Below, in pieces: positions 25,111 to 33,794 of a stretch of DNA of 64,000 bases; within the stretch, counting starts at the first letter, position 1, and every line of letters begins with the position of its first letter. The stretch lies in assembly GCA_038209965.1 (NCBI GenBank), contig JBBQXF010000002.1:1-64000 (forward strand), written 5' to 3'. The translations under genes and the position numbers were made by a program. The notes beneath the pieces were generated by a model that did not search any database, was not told the origin of the DNA, and saw nothing but the letters and a program-made list of their open reading frames with translations. The DNA is from JALONO01 sp038209965 (GTDB taxonomy: Bacteria; Bacteroidota; Bacteroidia; Cytophagales; Thermoflexibacteraceae).

Positions 25111-26511
25111 TTACAGGTGCTCCCGCAGCAACCCGAGCAATTGATCCACGTGCGATTGCTCAACTGTCGGTTGGCCAAAGACAGCCCGAATGGTGTACTT
25201 GCCCCGCAAGCGGGTGTGCGATAGGAAAGCCTGCCCGCTGTGGTTGATCCGCTCCATCAACTGGGCGTTGGCCACTTCCAGCTCGGCCTCGGCCAAGTGG
25301 CCCGGCGCGTAGCGAAAGCACACCAAGTTCAGGTTGACCGGGGCCAAAATCTCAAAACGGCCATCGGCCAGCAGGGCCTGTTCAAAATATCGGGCCAATC
25401 GGTTGTGCCGTCGGATATGCGCTTGGATGCCATCGGTACCGTAGCTGCGCAGGACAAACCACAATTTCAAAGCCCGGAAACGGCGGCCCAGCGGCACGCC
25501 CCAATCGCGGTAGTTGTTCACTTGCTCATCAGTGGCTGTTTTGAGGTATTCGGGCATGATCTCAAAAGTGCGCAACAAGGCCGCCTTATCCCTGACAAAA
25601 TAGGCTGAGCAATCGAAGTTGGTCAACATCCATTTGTGCGGGTTAAACACATAGCTGTCGGCCAGCTCTAGGCCGTCGAACAGCGGACGGCACTCGGGCA
25701 AGACTGCGGCCGAACCACCATAAGCCGCATCGACGTGGAACCAGGCCCCGTATTGCTGGCAAATGGCCCCAATGGCCCGGAGGGGATCCGCTGCCGTGGA
25801 ACTAGTGGTGCCCACTGTAGCCACCACGCACAGGGGGTGGATGCCGGCCGCAATATCGCGCTGGATGGCCGCCGCCAACTCATCAGGCCGCAGGGCAAAT
25901 GCTTGATCCACGGCGATTTTCCGCAGTGCCTGTCGGCCAAAGCCCGCAATTTTTACCGCTTTCTCGAGGGAAGAATGGGTTTCGGTCGATCCATAAATGG
26001 CAAATTTTTCGGCCCCAAACCCCCATTCGTTGATCCGGTGGTTGGTCCAGCGCTCTCGGGCGGTGAGCAGGGCGCACAGTGTGGCGGTGGAGGCCGTGTC
26101 TTGGATTACCCCGTGCCATGCGGCGGGCAGGCCGCATAGTTGCGCCAACCAGTGCATCATGCGCTCTTCCAGTTCGGCGGCGGCGGGCGAGGTTTGCCAA
26201 ATCATGCACTGTGCCCCCAAAGTGGCGGTCAGCATTTCGGCCAAGACCGAGGGCGGGCTACTGTTGGCTGGGAAGTAGGCATAAAACGCGGGATGCTGCC
26301 AGTGGGTCATGCCGGGCATGATCACCTGCTGGAAATCGCGAAAAATGTCGGCGAAGGCTTCGCCAGTCGCGGGTGGGCTGGCGGGCAGTTGCCCAATGAT
26401 GTCGCCTGGCTGCACGGTCGATCGGACTGGGTATTGCTCCAAGTTGGTCAGGTAGTCGGCCATCCAATCGACCAATTGATGGGCGTGCTGGCGAAATTCA
26501 GAAATTTGCAT
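25111..26511 (-). CDS. PLP-dependent aromatic/acidic amino-acid decarboxylase (group II)
   Basis: 466 residues, the usual length for aromatic-L-amino-acid decarboxylases. The PLP-binding lysine is in NPHKWMLTNFDC, the PLP-contacting Asp in FHVDAAYGGSA, and the His that stacks on the ring in the TETHSSLEKAVKIAG region. The N-terminal HWQHPAFYAYFPAN segment and the C-terminal small domain are also typical. The enzyme removes CO2 from an amino acid such as DOPA, tryptophan, phenylalanine or tyrosine; aspartate- and glutamate-type relatives exist, and the substrate cannot be decided here. It stands alone with no transporter beside it. Confidence 0.88.
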   Translation of the reverse strand: MQISEFRQHAHQLVDWMADYLTNLEQYPVRSTVQPGDIIGQLPASPPATGEAFADIFRDFQQVIMPGMTHWQHPAFYAYFPANSSPPSVLAEMLTATLGAQCMIWQTSPAAAELEERMMHWLAQLCGLPAAWHGVIQDTASTATLCALLTARERWTNHRINEWGFGAEKFAIYGSTETHSSLEKAVKIAGFGRQALRKIAVDQAFALRPDELAAAIQRDIAAGIHPLCVVATVGTTSSTAADPLRAIGAICQQYGAWFHVDAAYGGSAAVLPECRPLFDGLELADSYVFNPHKWMLTNFDCSAYFVRDKAALLRTFEIMPEYLKTATDEQVNNYRDWGVPLGRRFRALKLWFVLRSYGTDGIQAHIRRHNRLARYFEQALLADGRFEILAPVNLNLVCFRYAPGHLAEAELEVANAQLMERINHSGQAFLSHTRLRGKYTIRAVFGQPTVEQSHVDQLLGLLREHL

Positions 26512-26618
26512 ATAAATCCGGGAACGTTAAACATGTTTTAAATATCTGATTATAAGATAGTTGTGTACTTTAACTTATCATTAACAACTCATTAACAGCG
26601 GTTGGCAAAAACTCGTTC

Positions 26619-26626
26619 TACCTTTG
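26619..26626 (+). promoter_or_regulatory. -7 promoter element of the DUF1573 gene
   Basis: TACCTTTG, exact TAnnTTTG, 35 bases before the ATG at 26662, in the divergent gap with the decarboxylase gene. Confidence 0.55.
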
Positions 26627-26661
26627 TGGGGTAAAATTTAATCACCAAAACCTATTACAAG

Positions 26662-27075
26662 ATGAAAAAAGCATTCTTCATTTTTGCCTTATTGCTGGGC
26701 GTGTCCGCAGTAAGTTTCGCCCAAGGAAACAGTAGCGCTGCCAAATCCAAATTAGCTGCTTTCCAATGGGATAAGGTTGAGTATGATTTCAAAGACATTA
26801 CCCAAAATGTACCCGCCACTGCTACTTTTAAGTTCAAAAATACTGGTTCGGTGCCTTTGGTGATTTCCAATGCCGTAGGTTCATGCGGCTGCACTGTGCC
26901 CACGTGGCCCCGCGATCCAATCGCGCCAGGCGAAACTGCCGAGATCAAAGCCGTTTATAATGCTGCCAACCCCGGCCCTTTCAACAAAGCAGTCACAGTT
27001 TACGCCAATGTTGAAAATGGCAACTCTACTGTGACCATCAAAGGTTCGGTCTCTGCTGCTGAGCCCAAACAATAA
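26662..27075 (+). CDS. exported DUF1573 domain protein
   Basis: 137 residues: a signal peptide cleaved near SFAQG (about residue 21), then a single DUF1573 Ig-like domain. The defining features are the paired cysteines SCGCTVP, followed by WPRDPIAPGETAEIKAVYN and a closing strand. These small domains are abundant in Bacteroidota and resemble the ASPM-SPD-2-Hydin fold. They are secreted, but no biochemical role is established. The gene stands alone, with its own promoter and terminator, and its codon use favours highly expressed-type codons, so it may be abundant. Confidence 0.92.
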   Translation: MKKAFFIFALLLGVSAVSFAQGNSSAAKSKLAAFQWDKVEYDFKDITQNVPATATFKFKNTGSVPLVISNAVGSCGCTVPTWPRDPIAPGETAEIKAVYNAANPGPFNKAVTVYANVENGNSTVTIKGSVSAAEPKQ

Positions 27076-27104
27076 TCAGTTTTACGAGTCTAGTCTTTGC
27101 AATT

Positions 27105-27140
27105 TGCCCCCTTGCCAGTGTTTGGCAGGGGGGCATTTTT
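27105..27140. terminator. hairpin terminator between convergent genes
   Basis: 13-base arms (27105-27117 and 27123-27135, one mispair), loop GTGTT, T-run 27136-27140. It ends the DUF1573 transcript and lies just past the stop of the convergent phosphatase gene. Confidence 0.85.
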
Positions 27141-27144
27141 GTGC

Positions 27145-29406
27145 TCAAAGGTGTACGCCAATGACCAAGATGTCGTCGCGCTGATCGCCACCCGCTTGGA
27201 ACTGATCCAGGGCTTGGCTGATGACGTTACATTGGTCGGTCATGGGCAAATGATGGCATTGTGCTAACAAGGTTTCAAGCCGTTGGGAGCCAAAGCGGAC
27301 CCGATCCCGGTTGCTTTGATCGACAAAACCATCGGAGGTTAAATACAAGCGACAACCATGATCGAGGCTCAGGGAATGTGGTGTAAAGAATTTGTCCCCT
27401 TGGATTGTTCCCCCGACCGATAGTCGGTCGGGCTTAATGGTCTTGAGGATGTTGCTGTCGGCTTCCACATAATAAAGCGGCCGCTTGGCCCCGGCAAAAG
27501 TCAGATGAACCAGATCACGGCTGGCCTCCCAAGCGCAGATGCACACATCCATGCCTTCACTGTTGCCGGTTTCGCGTTGGCGGAGCACGATGGCCACCTC
27601 TTCGTTGAGCATGGTCAAAATCTCGGCCGGGTTGGTCACTTGCCATACCCGCACGATTTTGTCCAGCAAAGTATTGGCAATGAGCGACATAAATGCACCC
27701 GGCACCCCAGGTCCCGTACAATCTACCGCCGCCAGTACAGTGATGCCATTTATTTTGTTGAGCCAAAAAAAATCGCCTGAAACCACATCGCGGGGGCGGA
27801 AGATGACAAAATATTCTTTAAGCAGCAAGTTGGCTTTCAGCTCATAGGGCAAGATGGCCTGCTGGATCACCTTGGCGGCCTCAATGCTTTTGTTCAACTT
27901 GTCATTGGTTTTTTTCAGTTCCTCATTTTGTTCCCGTCCTTTTTCTTCGCTCATTTTCAATTTGAGGTAGGCTTTTCTCAACACTTGCTCATTGGCGCTC
28001 AATCGTCGGTGGAGGTGCTCTTGGACCTTATTTTGGACTTTAAGCGCATTGCGCTGGGCCAAAATCTCTTCTTGCCCCTGCGCCAATTCTTGGTATTTAT
28101 CGTTCAACTCCTGCTGGTTCAACCCTAGGGCGGCGGTGCGCTGGCGCACTTTTTCCTCCAATTCGGTTTTTTGCCGCTCGATCAATTGCTGGTTTTCCAA
28201 GAACGTGTTGGCTTGTGCGGCGGCAGATTGCTTCATGGCGTGCCGATATTCCCTGAGCTTTTGTGCCAGTGCCACTGCATAGACCACCATCTCCACGGCC
28301 AAGCCAATGGGGAGGCTGTACAATACTACCACCAAATGACCGGACCACAGACCTTTAGATGATAAAATGGTAATAAACAAACTAGAAAAAAAGATTGTCC
28401 GCGCGATGACAAAAAACAGGGCCAAGCGGTAGCCTTGCCGATAGACCACCAGCACGGAAAAAAAAGTGACGATGAACACCGCCAACCACAGTACAAGCAC
28501 CAGTATATGCGACAAACTTTCTGAATACAAGTTGGTCAGTCCGGCCAATATTATGAAAAGGCTGGTGAGCCAATAGCTCCGGTACCAAAACGGGGAGCGC
28601 GTTTGCAACTCGATAAAACGGGCGGTGAACCACAAAATGGTGAGCCCGCCGAGCGAATTCATCAATGGCACATATTGGTTGAGCCACGGGTGGTTGGGCC
28701 ACAAATACTCAAAACTGTGCCCCGTCAGGTTGGCCGCCGCCAATGACATGCCCAAGATTGAGATGACATAATAAAGGTAAACCGATTCACCCAACGTTAG
28801 GTAAAAATACAAATTATAGATGATGACGATCAATAGCATTCCGTAGGAGATGCCGAAAAGAAAATCATGTTGGTGATTGGCCGAGGTGAAGGCGTAACGA
28901 GTGCCCACGCGCATGGGCAACAGCATGGTGCGTCCGGTTTGGGCACGGAGGTAGTAGTCTTCTGGCCCCACTTGGTTCAAAAGCGGAAATTGGAAAGTGG
29001 AGGCACTCACTGGGCGATCGTTAAAACACTGCTGAGTGCCCAACGTATCAGCTTGCCATTGGCCAGAAACCTCCCGCTGATACAGGATCAAGCGGGCAAT
29101 GTTGGGGTTGCGTATTTCTAGGTAGGCAGGTTGACCGCTCTGGTTGTCCACCCTAAACTTGAGCCAAACGGCAGAAGTTGTGATCCCGAAGTTGGGCAAG
29201 GCTTGGCCCAAGGGGAAAAACAAAAAGGGGCCAAGGCGAGTGGTTACCTCGCCAATGCCCAGTGCCGCGCCAGGATCTTCGCCCACGTAAAGCGCGGCCA
29301 TCTTGAGATCGACCAAGTCATTGGCCCCGCGCAAGACAATGGCTTCTTGGGCCAGTAACCTAAATTGGATAAAAAGTAAACAAAATAAAGGCAAAAATTT
29401 TGTCAT
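27145..29406 (-). CDS. 7TM-DISM receptor with SpoIIE-type PP2C phosphatase
   Basis: 753 residues from ATG 29406. A signal peptide is followed by a periplasmic 7TMR-DISMED2 domain (about 25-170, WLKFRVDNQSGQPAYLEIRNP), seven transmembrane helices (about 185-400), a long coiled coil (about 400-520, rich in Q, E and K), and a PP2C/SpoIIE domain with metal-binding aspartates in PRDVVSGDFFWL, AVDCTGPGVPGAFMS and DQRDDILVIG. The family senses extracellular, possibly carbohydrate, ligands and dephosphorylates a Ser/Thr phosphoprotein. The SiaB/SiaC pair 2.3 kb away has no other phosphatase, so this protein is a good candidate for the SiaA role (inference). Confidence 0.9.
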   Translation of the reverse strand: MTKFLPLFCLLFIQFRLLAQEAIVLRGANDLVDLKMAALYVGEDPGAALGIGEVTTRLGPFLFFPLGQALPNFGITTSAVWLKFRVDNQSGQPAYLEIRNPNIARLILYQREVSGQWQADTLGTQQCFNDRPVSASTFQFPLLNQVGPEDYYLRAQTGRTMLLPMRVGTRYAFTSANHQHDFLFGISYGMLLIVIIYNLYFYLTLGESVYLYYVISILGMSLAAANLTGHSFEYLWPNHPWLNQYVPLMNSLGGLTILWFTARFIELQTRSPFWYRSYWLTSLFIILAGLTNLYSESLSHILVLVLWLAVFIVTFFSVLVVYRQGYRLALFFVIARTIFFSSLFITILSSKGLWSGHLVVVLYSLPIGLAVEMVVYAVALAQKLREYRHAMKQSAAAQANTFLENQQLIERQKTELEEKVRQRTAALGLNQQELNDKYQELAQGQEEILAQRNALKVQNKVQEHLHRRLSANEQVLRKAYLKLKMSEEKGREQNEELKKTNDKLNKSIEAAKVIQQAILPYELKANLLLKEYFVIFRPRDVVSGDFFWLNKINGITVLAAVDCTGPGVPGAFMSLIANTLLDKIVRVWQVTNPAEILTMLNEEVAIVLRQRETGNSEGMDVCICAWEASRDLVHLTFAGAKRPLYYVEADSNILKTIKPDRLSVGGTIQGDKFFTPHSLSLDHGCRLYLTSDGFVDQSNRDRVRFGSQRLETLLAQCHHLPMTDQCNVISQALDQFQAGGDQRDDILVIGVHL

Positions 29407-29463
29407 AGCCAAAAACCATGCAAAAAAGCGTAAATATTATTGTACCGAAAGTAAAACCACTGC

Positions 29464-30681
29464 CTAGGCACGACGCAGCTTGGCCATGTAAAATCCGTCA
29501 AACCCGAATTTTGATGGTAAGATAACTTGCTCGCCCACAAATTCAAAACGGTCGGGACTTTCTTCCAGAAATCTTTCGATTTGGCGGGTATTTTCGGTCG
29601 GTAAGATACTGCAAGTGGCATACACCAACAAGCCGCCGGGCTTGGTCATTTGGCTGTACCGCATTAAAATCTCGTGCTGGGTCTCTTTTACTTGGGCCAC
29701 GAAATCGGGGGCGAGTTTCCATTTGGCATCGGGGTTGCGGCGGATCACGCCCGTGCCTGAGCAGGGCGCATCCAGCAGCACGATATCGGCCGATTCGCGG
29801 AGCCGTTTGATGGTCTTGTTGTTCTCAATGACTTTGGTGTCAATAATGCTGATACCAGCCCGGTTGGCCCGGCGGCGCAGCTCGTCCAATTTGAAACCTT
29901 CCACATCCATTGCGGTGATCTTGCCCTGGTTTTGCATCAGGGCCGCTAGGTGCAAACTTTTTCCACCCGCGCCCGCACAGGCATCGACCACGCGCATCCC
30001 CGGTTCCACGCCGGTAAACGGGGCCACCAATTGCGACGAAGCATCTTGGATCTCAAACAAGCCCTGTTTATAGAGCGGGTTGCCAAAAATATTGAGGCGT
30101 TTTTTGAGTATCAGGGCTTCGGGCACGGCCTCTAATGGATAACTTTCCACATTTTGCCAAGCCAAATTTTGGTGCAGGTTTTCGCGGGTTCCCTTAAGTG
30201 TATTGGTGCGCAGCACTACTTGGGTGGATTGGTTGAGGGCGGCCATTTCGATGGGCCAAGCCTCCCCCAGCTCGGCAGTGGCCATTTCGTCCAGCCAATC
30301 GGGGAATGAGTGGAGGATTTTGGGCACATTGGCTATTTCGGCCAGCCGTTGGGCGATGCCGGCCGGGTCGATCTGCTCAAACTTTTGCAAATCGGGCAGT
30401 GGCCGGCCCCGCCATACCCAGTACACCCCAAACAAATGCCAGAGCGAGGCGTGCTTCAGTTCGGGTTCACGCCCGGCCAAAGCCCAAAGCAGCCGCCAAT
30501 TGCGCACCATGTCGTAAAGGGTTTCGGCAATGAAGCCCCGGTCATGGCTGCCCCATTTGGGGTTTGACTTGAGAATGCCCTCGATCACTTTATCGGCATA
30601 GCGGCCTTCGCCAAAAATGGCGGACAACCCGTCGACCACTGCTCCAACTAAATTCTGGTAAAGTTTCAATGTGTTGAGCAA
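29464..30681 (-). CDS. RsmB/NOP-family RNA (cytosine-5)-methyltransferase
   Basis: 405 residues. The first available start is TTG 30681, directly after an in-frame TAA; no ATG fits, and TTG 30669 is an alternative. The SAM-binding loop is VVDACAGAGGKSLHLAA. The two catalytic cysteines lie in LDAPCSGTGVIRRNPDAKW and YATCSILPTEN, as in m5C RNA methyltransferases. The N-terminal 150 residues form a helical NusB-like region seen in RsmB. The target is probably 16S rRNA C967 or an equivalent site, although other RsmB/RsmF-family members cannot be excluded. It lies 54 bases downstream of proA on the same strand and may be co-transcribed. Confidence 0.9.
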   Translation of the reverse strand: MLNTLKLYQNLVGAVVDGLSAIFGEGRYADKVIEGILKSNPKWGSHDRGFIAETLYDMVRNWRLLWALAGREPELKHASLWHLFGVYWVWRGRPLPDLQKFEQIDPAGIAQRLAEIANVPKILHSFPDWLDEMATAELGEAWPIEMAALNQSTQVVLRTNTLKGTRENLHQNLAWQNVESYPLEAVPEALILKKRLNIFGNPLYKQGLFEIQDASSQLVAPFTGVEPGMRVVDACAGAGGKSLHLAALMQNQGKITAMDVEGFKLDELRRRANRAGISIIDTKVIENNKTIKRLRESADIVLLDAPCSGTGVIRRNPDAKWKLAPDFVAQVKETQHEILMRYSQMTKPGGLLVYATCSILPTENTRQIERFLEESPDRFEFVGEQVILPSKFGFDGFYMAKLRRA

Positions 30682-30735
30682 TTAGTTTGCAAATCTGATA
30701 ATATTTTGAATGGGTTCGCCGGGCCAGCAGTAAGG

Positions 30736-32001
30736 CTAGGGCCAACGCACGTGCCCATCGCCGCGCACCAGCCACTTGTAACTCGTCATTTCGGCCAGGC
30801 CCATTGGTCCGCGGGCATGAAGTTTCTGGGTGCTGATCCCGATTTCGGCCCCTAACCCAAACTGTGCGCCATCGGTAAAAGCGGTCGAGGCATTGGCATA
30901 AACAGCCGCCGCGTCCACCCCGCGCAAAAACAGGGCAACCGCTACCGGATCCTCGGCCACAATGGCTTCGCTGTGCTTGGAACTGTGCGTGGCAATGTGC
31001 TGCATGGCCTGATCGATATCATTTACGGTTTGAATGGCCATTTTATAGTCCAAAAATTCCGTGCCGAAGTGGGCTGGTAAGGCGGGGTGCAGCAGCGCAC
31101 TGGGATAATGGCCAGCCAAGGCATCGTAAGCCCGGGCATCGGCAAAAATCTGTACTTCTTTGGTGGCCAGCGGCTCGACAATGGCCGCCAGATCGGGCAA
31201 GCGGGCTTGGTGAACCAGTAGGCAATCGAGTGCATTGCACACACTGACCCGGCGGGTCTTGGCATTGAACACAATCGCCCGGGTTTTGGCCAGATTGGCC
31301 GATTCATCCACGTAGGTGTGCACGATGCCTGCCCCTGTCTCGATCACTGGTACGCGTGAGTTGGCCCGGACATACTCGATCAAGCCCTGACTGCCCCGGG
31401 GGATGATCACATCCACATAGCCAGTGGCGTTTAGCAGGGCTTCGGTGGCCTCGCGCGAGGTTGGCATCAAGGTCACCGATTCACCGCGCACTTGGTGCCG
31501 TGCCAGTACTTGGCGAATAATATTGACAGCAACAATATTGGAAAATTCGGCATCACTCCCCCCTTTCAGTAAGCAGGCGTTGCCCGACTTGAAGCAAATG
31601 GCAAACACGTCAAAAGTCACATTGGGCCGAGCCTCGTACACTACGCCCACCACCCCGAGCGGGACACTTATTTTACTGATTGACAGGCCATTGTCTAGCA
31701 ATTGGGTGCTCATCACTTTTCCCAGTGGCGAAGCCAGCCCCGCCACATTCCGCAAGTCGGCAGCAATGGCCGCCACTCGGGCCGGGGTCAGTTGCAGCCG
31801 ATCGTACTTGGGATCCAGGGCACTCATCCGCTCCAGATCGCGGGCATTGGCCAATAAAAGATCCGCTTGTTGAAGCAGTAGTTCATCGGCCAGATCGGCC
31901 AGCACCGCATCCACTGTGGCCGGTTCTAGCCCAACCAAAACCCGGGATGCTTCCCGCACCGCCGAAAAAACGGACCGATAATAATCAGTTGATAGCGCCA
32001 T
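30736..32001 (-). CDS. proA: glutamate-5-semialdehyde dehydrogenase
   Basis: 421 residues from ATG 32001; the longer frame to 32022 would run over the promoter element. It catalyses NADPH-dependent reduction of gamma-glutamyl phosphate in proline synthesis. ProA marks are PLGVVGVVYEARPNVT near residue 110, the catalytic Cys in RRVSVCNALDCLLVH, and the GPMGLAEMTSYKWLV end. Length fits (about 417). The usual partner proB is not adjacent. The promoter -7 at 32010-32017 lies only nine bases upstream of the ATG, so the mRNA would have almost no leader. It diverges from crtY. Confidence 0.94.
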   Translation of the reverse strand: MALSTDYYRSVFSAVREASRVLVGLEPATVDAVLADLADELLLQQADLLLANARDLERMSALDPKYDRLQLTPARVAAIAADLRNVAGLASPLGKVMSTQLLDNGLSISKISVPLGVVGVVYEARPNVTFDVFAICFKSGNACLLKGGSDAEFSNIVAVNIIRQVLARHQVRGESVTLMPTSREATEALLNATGYVDVIIPRGSQGLIEYVRANSRVPVIETGAGIVHTYVDESANLAKTRAIVFNAKTRRVSVCNALDCLLVHQARLPDLAAIVEPLATKEVQIFADARAYDALAGHYPSALLHPALPAHFGTEFLDYKMAIQTVNDIDQAMQHIATHSSKHSEAIVAEDPVAVALFLRGVDAAAVYANASTAFTDGAQFGLGAEIGISTQKLHARGPMGLAEMTSYKWLVRGDGHVRWP

Positions 32002-32009
32002 AACTGGGA

Positions 32010-32017
32010 CAAAGCTA
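32010..32017 (-). promoter_or_regulatory. -7 promoter element of proA
   Basis: CAAAGCTA on the plus strand (TAGCTTTG on the minus strand), eight bases separating it from the ATG at 32001. This predicts a leaderless or nearly leaderless mRNA. Confidence 0.55.
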
Positions 32018-32077
32018 GGCAAAAAATAGTTTGGTGGCTAACAAAATGGCAATGGTCTAGTTTAGATGGATAAAGGA

Positions 32078-32085
32078 TATCTTTG
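32078..32085 (+). promoter_or_regulatory. -7 promoter element of crtY
   Basis: TATCTTTG, exact consensus, ends six bases before the ATG at 32092, again predicting a nearly leaderless mRNA. It forms a divergent pair with the proA promoter 60 bases away. Confidence 0.55.
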
Positions 32086-32091
32086 TCGGCT

Positions 32092-33252
32092 ATGCCAAAC
32101 TTTGATTACATTATTGCTGGGGGCGGTTGCGCCGGATTGAGTTTGGCTTATGCCATGGCGCAGGGACCTCTGCGCGATCGCAAAATTTTGGTGGTTGACC
32201 GCGAGCAGAAAACCAAAAATGATCGGACTTGGAGCTTTTGGACCGACCAGCCCACCCAATTTGATGCAATAGTATACCGGAGCTGGCAAAAAATTGAGTT
32301 CGTGGGCGATGATTACCAGCACATCAGCCAGATGGCCCAGTTCAGTTACAAAACAATCCGTGGAGTGGATTTTTACCGGGAAGTACATCAATTACTTGCC
32401 CAAAATCCTAATGTAGTATTTGTATATGGCGAAATTACTAACATAACCAGTCATGAAACATCGGCATCCGTAACAGTGAACAACCAAGAGTACACCGGGC
32501 AGTATGTGTTTGACTCGTTGTACCAGCCCAATGATTACGAACCCCACGCCCCCGACTATCACTTTACCTTGCAGCATTTCAAAGGGTACTTGATCCGCAC
32601 GCCGGTGCCAGCTTTTGATCCCCAAGTGGCCACTATGTTCGACTTCCGGACCCAACAGAAAGATGGCGCTTTTTTCTTTTATATCTTGCCATTTGCTGCC
32701 GATCTGGCGTTGGTGGAATATACAGGTTTCTCCAAAAAGATGTTGCCATTGGCCGAATATGACGCTGAGCTAAAAGATTATTTGGCAAATGTGCGCAATC
32801 TGACCGATTATACCATTGAGGGAGAAGAATTTGGGGCCATTCCCATGACCGATTTCCGCTTCCCTACCCACAAGGGCCGGGTGATCAAAATCGGGGTGCA
32901 GGGCGGGCAGTCCAAGCCCTCGACCGGTTATGCGTTCTACCGGATCCAGCAACAAGTAGCCGCGCTGGCCCGGTCATTGGTGGAGACCGGGGCCCCCTTT
33001 TCAGTGCCGCGATCCAAGCCCCATTTCCGGGCCTATGATTCCCTGCTGCTCAATATCTTGCACCGCAATGGCGTACAGATCAAACCGATTTTCACCCAAA
33101 TGTTTGCCCGCAATCCGATTGAGCGGATTCTACGTTTCTTGAACGAAACTTCATCCCCGGCCGAAGATTTGCAGATCATAGCTTCGGTTCCCCCGATGCC
33201 TTTTCTACAAGCCCTCAAAAATGTTTTCCTTTCCAGAAAATTGGTTAAGTAG
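32092..33252 (+). CDS. crtY: lycopene beta-cyclase
   Basis: 386 residues from ATG 32092. The FAD/NAD-binding start FDYIIAGGGCAGLSLAY is followed by NDRTWSFWTD, a segment shared by CrtY-type cyclases, then a VFDSL motif and the LIRTPVPAFDPQVATMFDFR core. It converts the linear ends of lycopene to beta rings, giving beta-carotene, the base of zeaxanthin- or saproxanthin-like pigments common in this phylum. No other carotenoid gene is in the window, so the pathway is dispersed. An AT-rich gap and a bidirectional terminator follow. Confidence 0.9.
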   Translation: MPNFDYIIAGGGCAGLSLAYAMAQGPLRDRKILVVDREQKTKNDRTWSFWTDQPTQFDAIVYRSWQKIEFVGDDYQHISQMAQFSYKTIRGVDFYREVHQLLAQNPNVVFVYGEITNITSHETSASVTVNNQEYTGQYVFDSLYQPNDYEPHAPDYHFTLQHFKGYLIRTPVPAFDPQVATMFDFRTQQKDGAFFFYILPFAADLALVEYTGFSKKMLPLAEYDAELKDYLANVRNLTDYTIEGEEFGAIPMTDFRFPTHKGRVIKIGVQGGQSKPSTGYAFYRIQQQVAALARSLVETGAPFSVPRSKPHFRAYDSLLLNILHRNGVQIKPIFTQMFARNPIERILRFLNETSSPAEDLQIIASVPPMPFLQALKNVFLSRKLVK

Positions 33253-33548
33253 TTTTTTCCAATAACGAGTATTTTTTGTGGGTGGTCAGCCATTTGATTG
33301 CCAATAAATGCAATTGGTAAAAGTGTGAATCCCAGTGCTCAGGATCATTGTTCAATGGCATATCACTGCTCCCGATTACCTGTAAAGTGCCGGGCGGATG
33401 GTCTGAGGCTTTGACAAAGCGGCAAATTCATTGAGTTTTATTCAACTGATTATTTTGCGAGTATTTAGTTGGTCAAATACGCCGAAATCACTTTTATACA
33501 GTACTTTTAATGATTTATTAGCTTGATTTTCAATAGTTTAGTTTTATA
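33253..33548. other. AT-rich intergenic region after crtY
   Basis: About 300 bases that become increasingly A/T-rich toward 33500. I see no homology to a known gene and no structured RNA. Together with the short frame at 33549-33650 it fills the gap to the terminator at 33677. Confidence 0.4.
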
Positions 33549-33650
33549 ATGAGTGAAATATTAACTGTAATCAAGGATAAAAAATATAACGATCACATTA
33601 CCCAGATTGAACATTTAATTATATTTTTCTGGTCACCGTTGTCACATTAA
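33549..33650 (+). CDS. possible small ORF of 33 residues
   Basis: ATG 33549 to TAA 33650 encodes a 33-residue peptide beginning MSEILTVIKDKKYNDH, lying in AT-rich DNA just before a strong hairpin terminator. Nothing is recognised in it. It could be a small protein, a relic of a longer gene, or chance; AT-rich DNA with few stops makes chance plausible. Confidence 0.15.
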   Translation: MSEILTVIKDKKYNDHITQIEHLIIFFWSPLSH

Positions 33651-33676
33651 AAAAATTATTGTGGACGAAAAATAGC

Positions 33677-33711
33677 AAAAGAGCCGCCGCAAATATTGCG
33701 GCGGCTCTTTT
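33677..33711. terminator. bidirectional hairpin terminator
   Basis: 16-bp perfect arms (33677-33692 and 33696-33711) beginning with AAAA and ending TTTT, between the crtY side and the convergent enolase-superfamily gene. Confidence 0.85.
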
Positions 33712-33794
33712 GGTCAATGTTCAACTAATCGGTTGCCATTCTCTTTTTAATGTAAAAAAAGGTCGGCGGTTGGGCAATCGTGAACCGAACCCAA

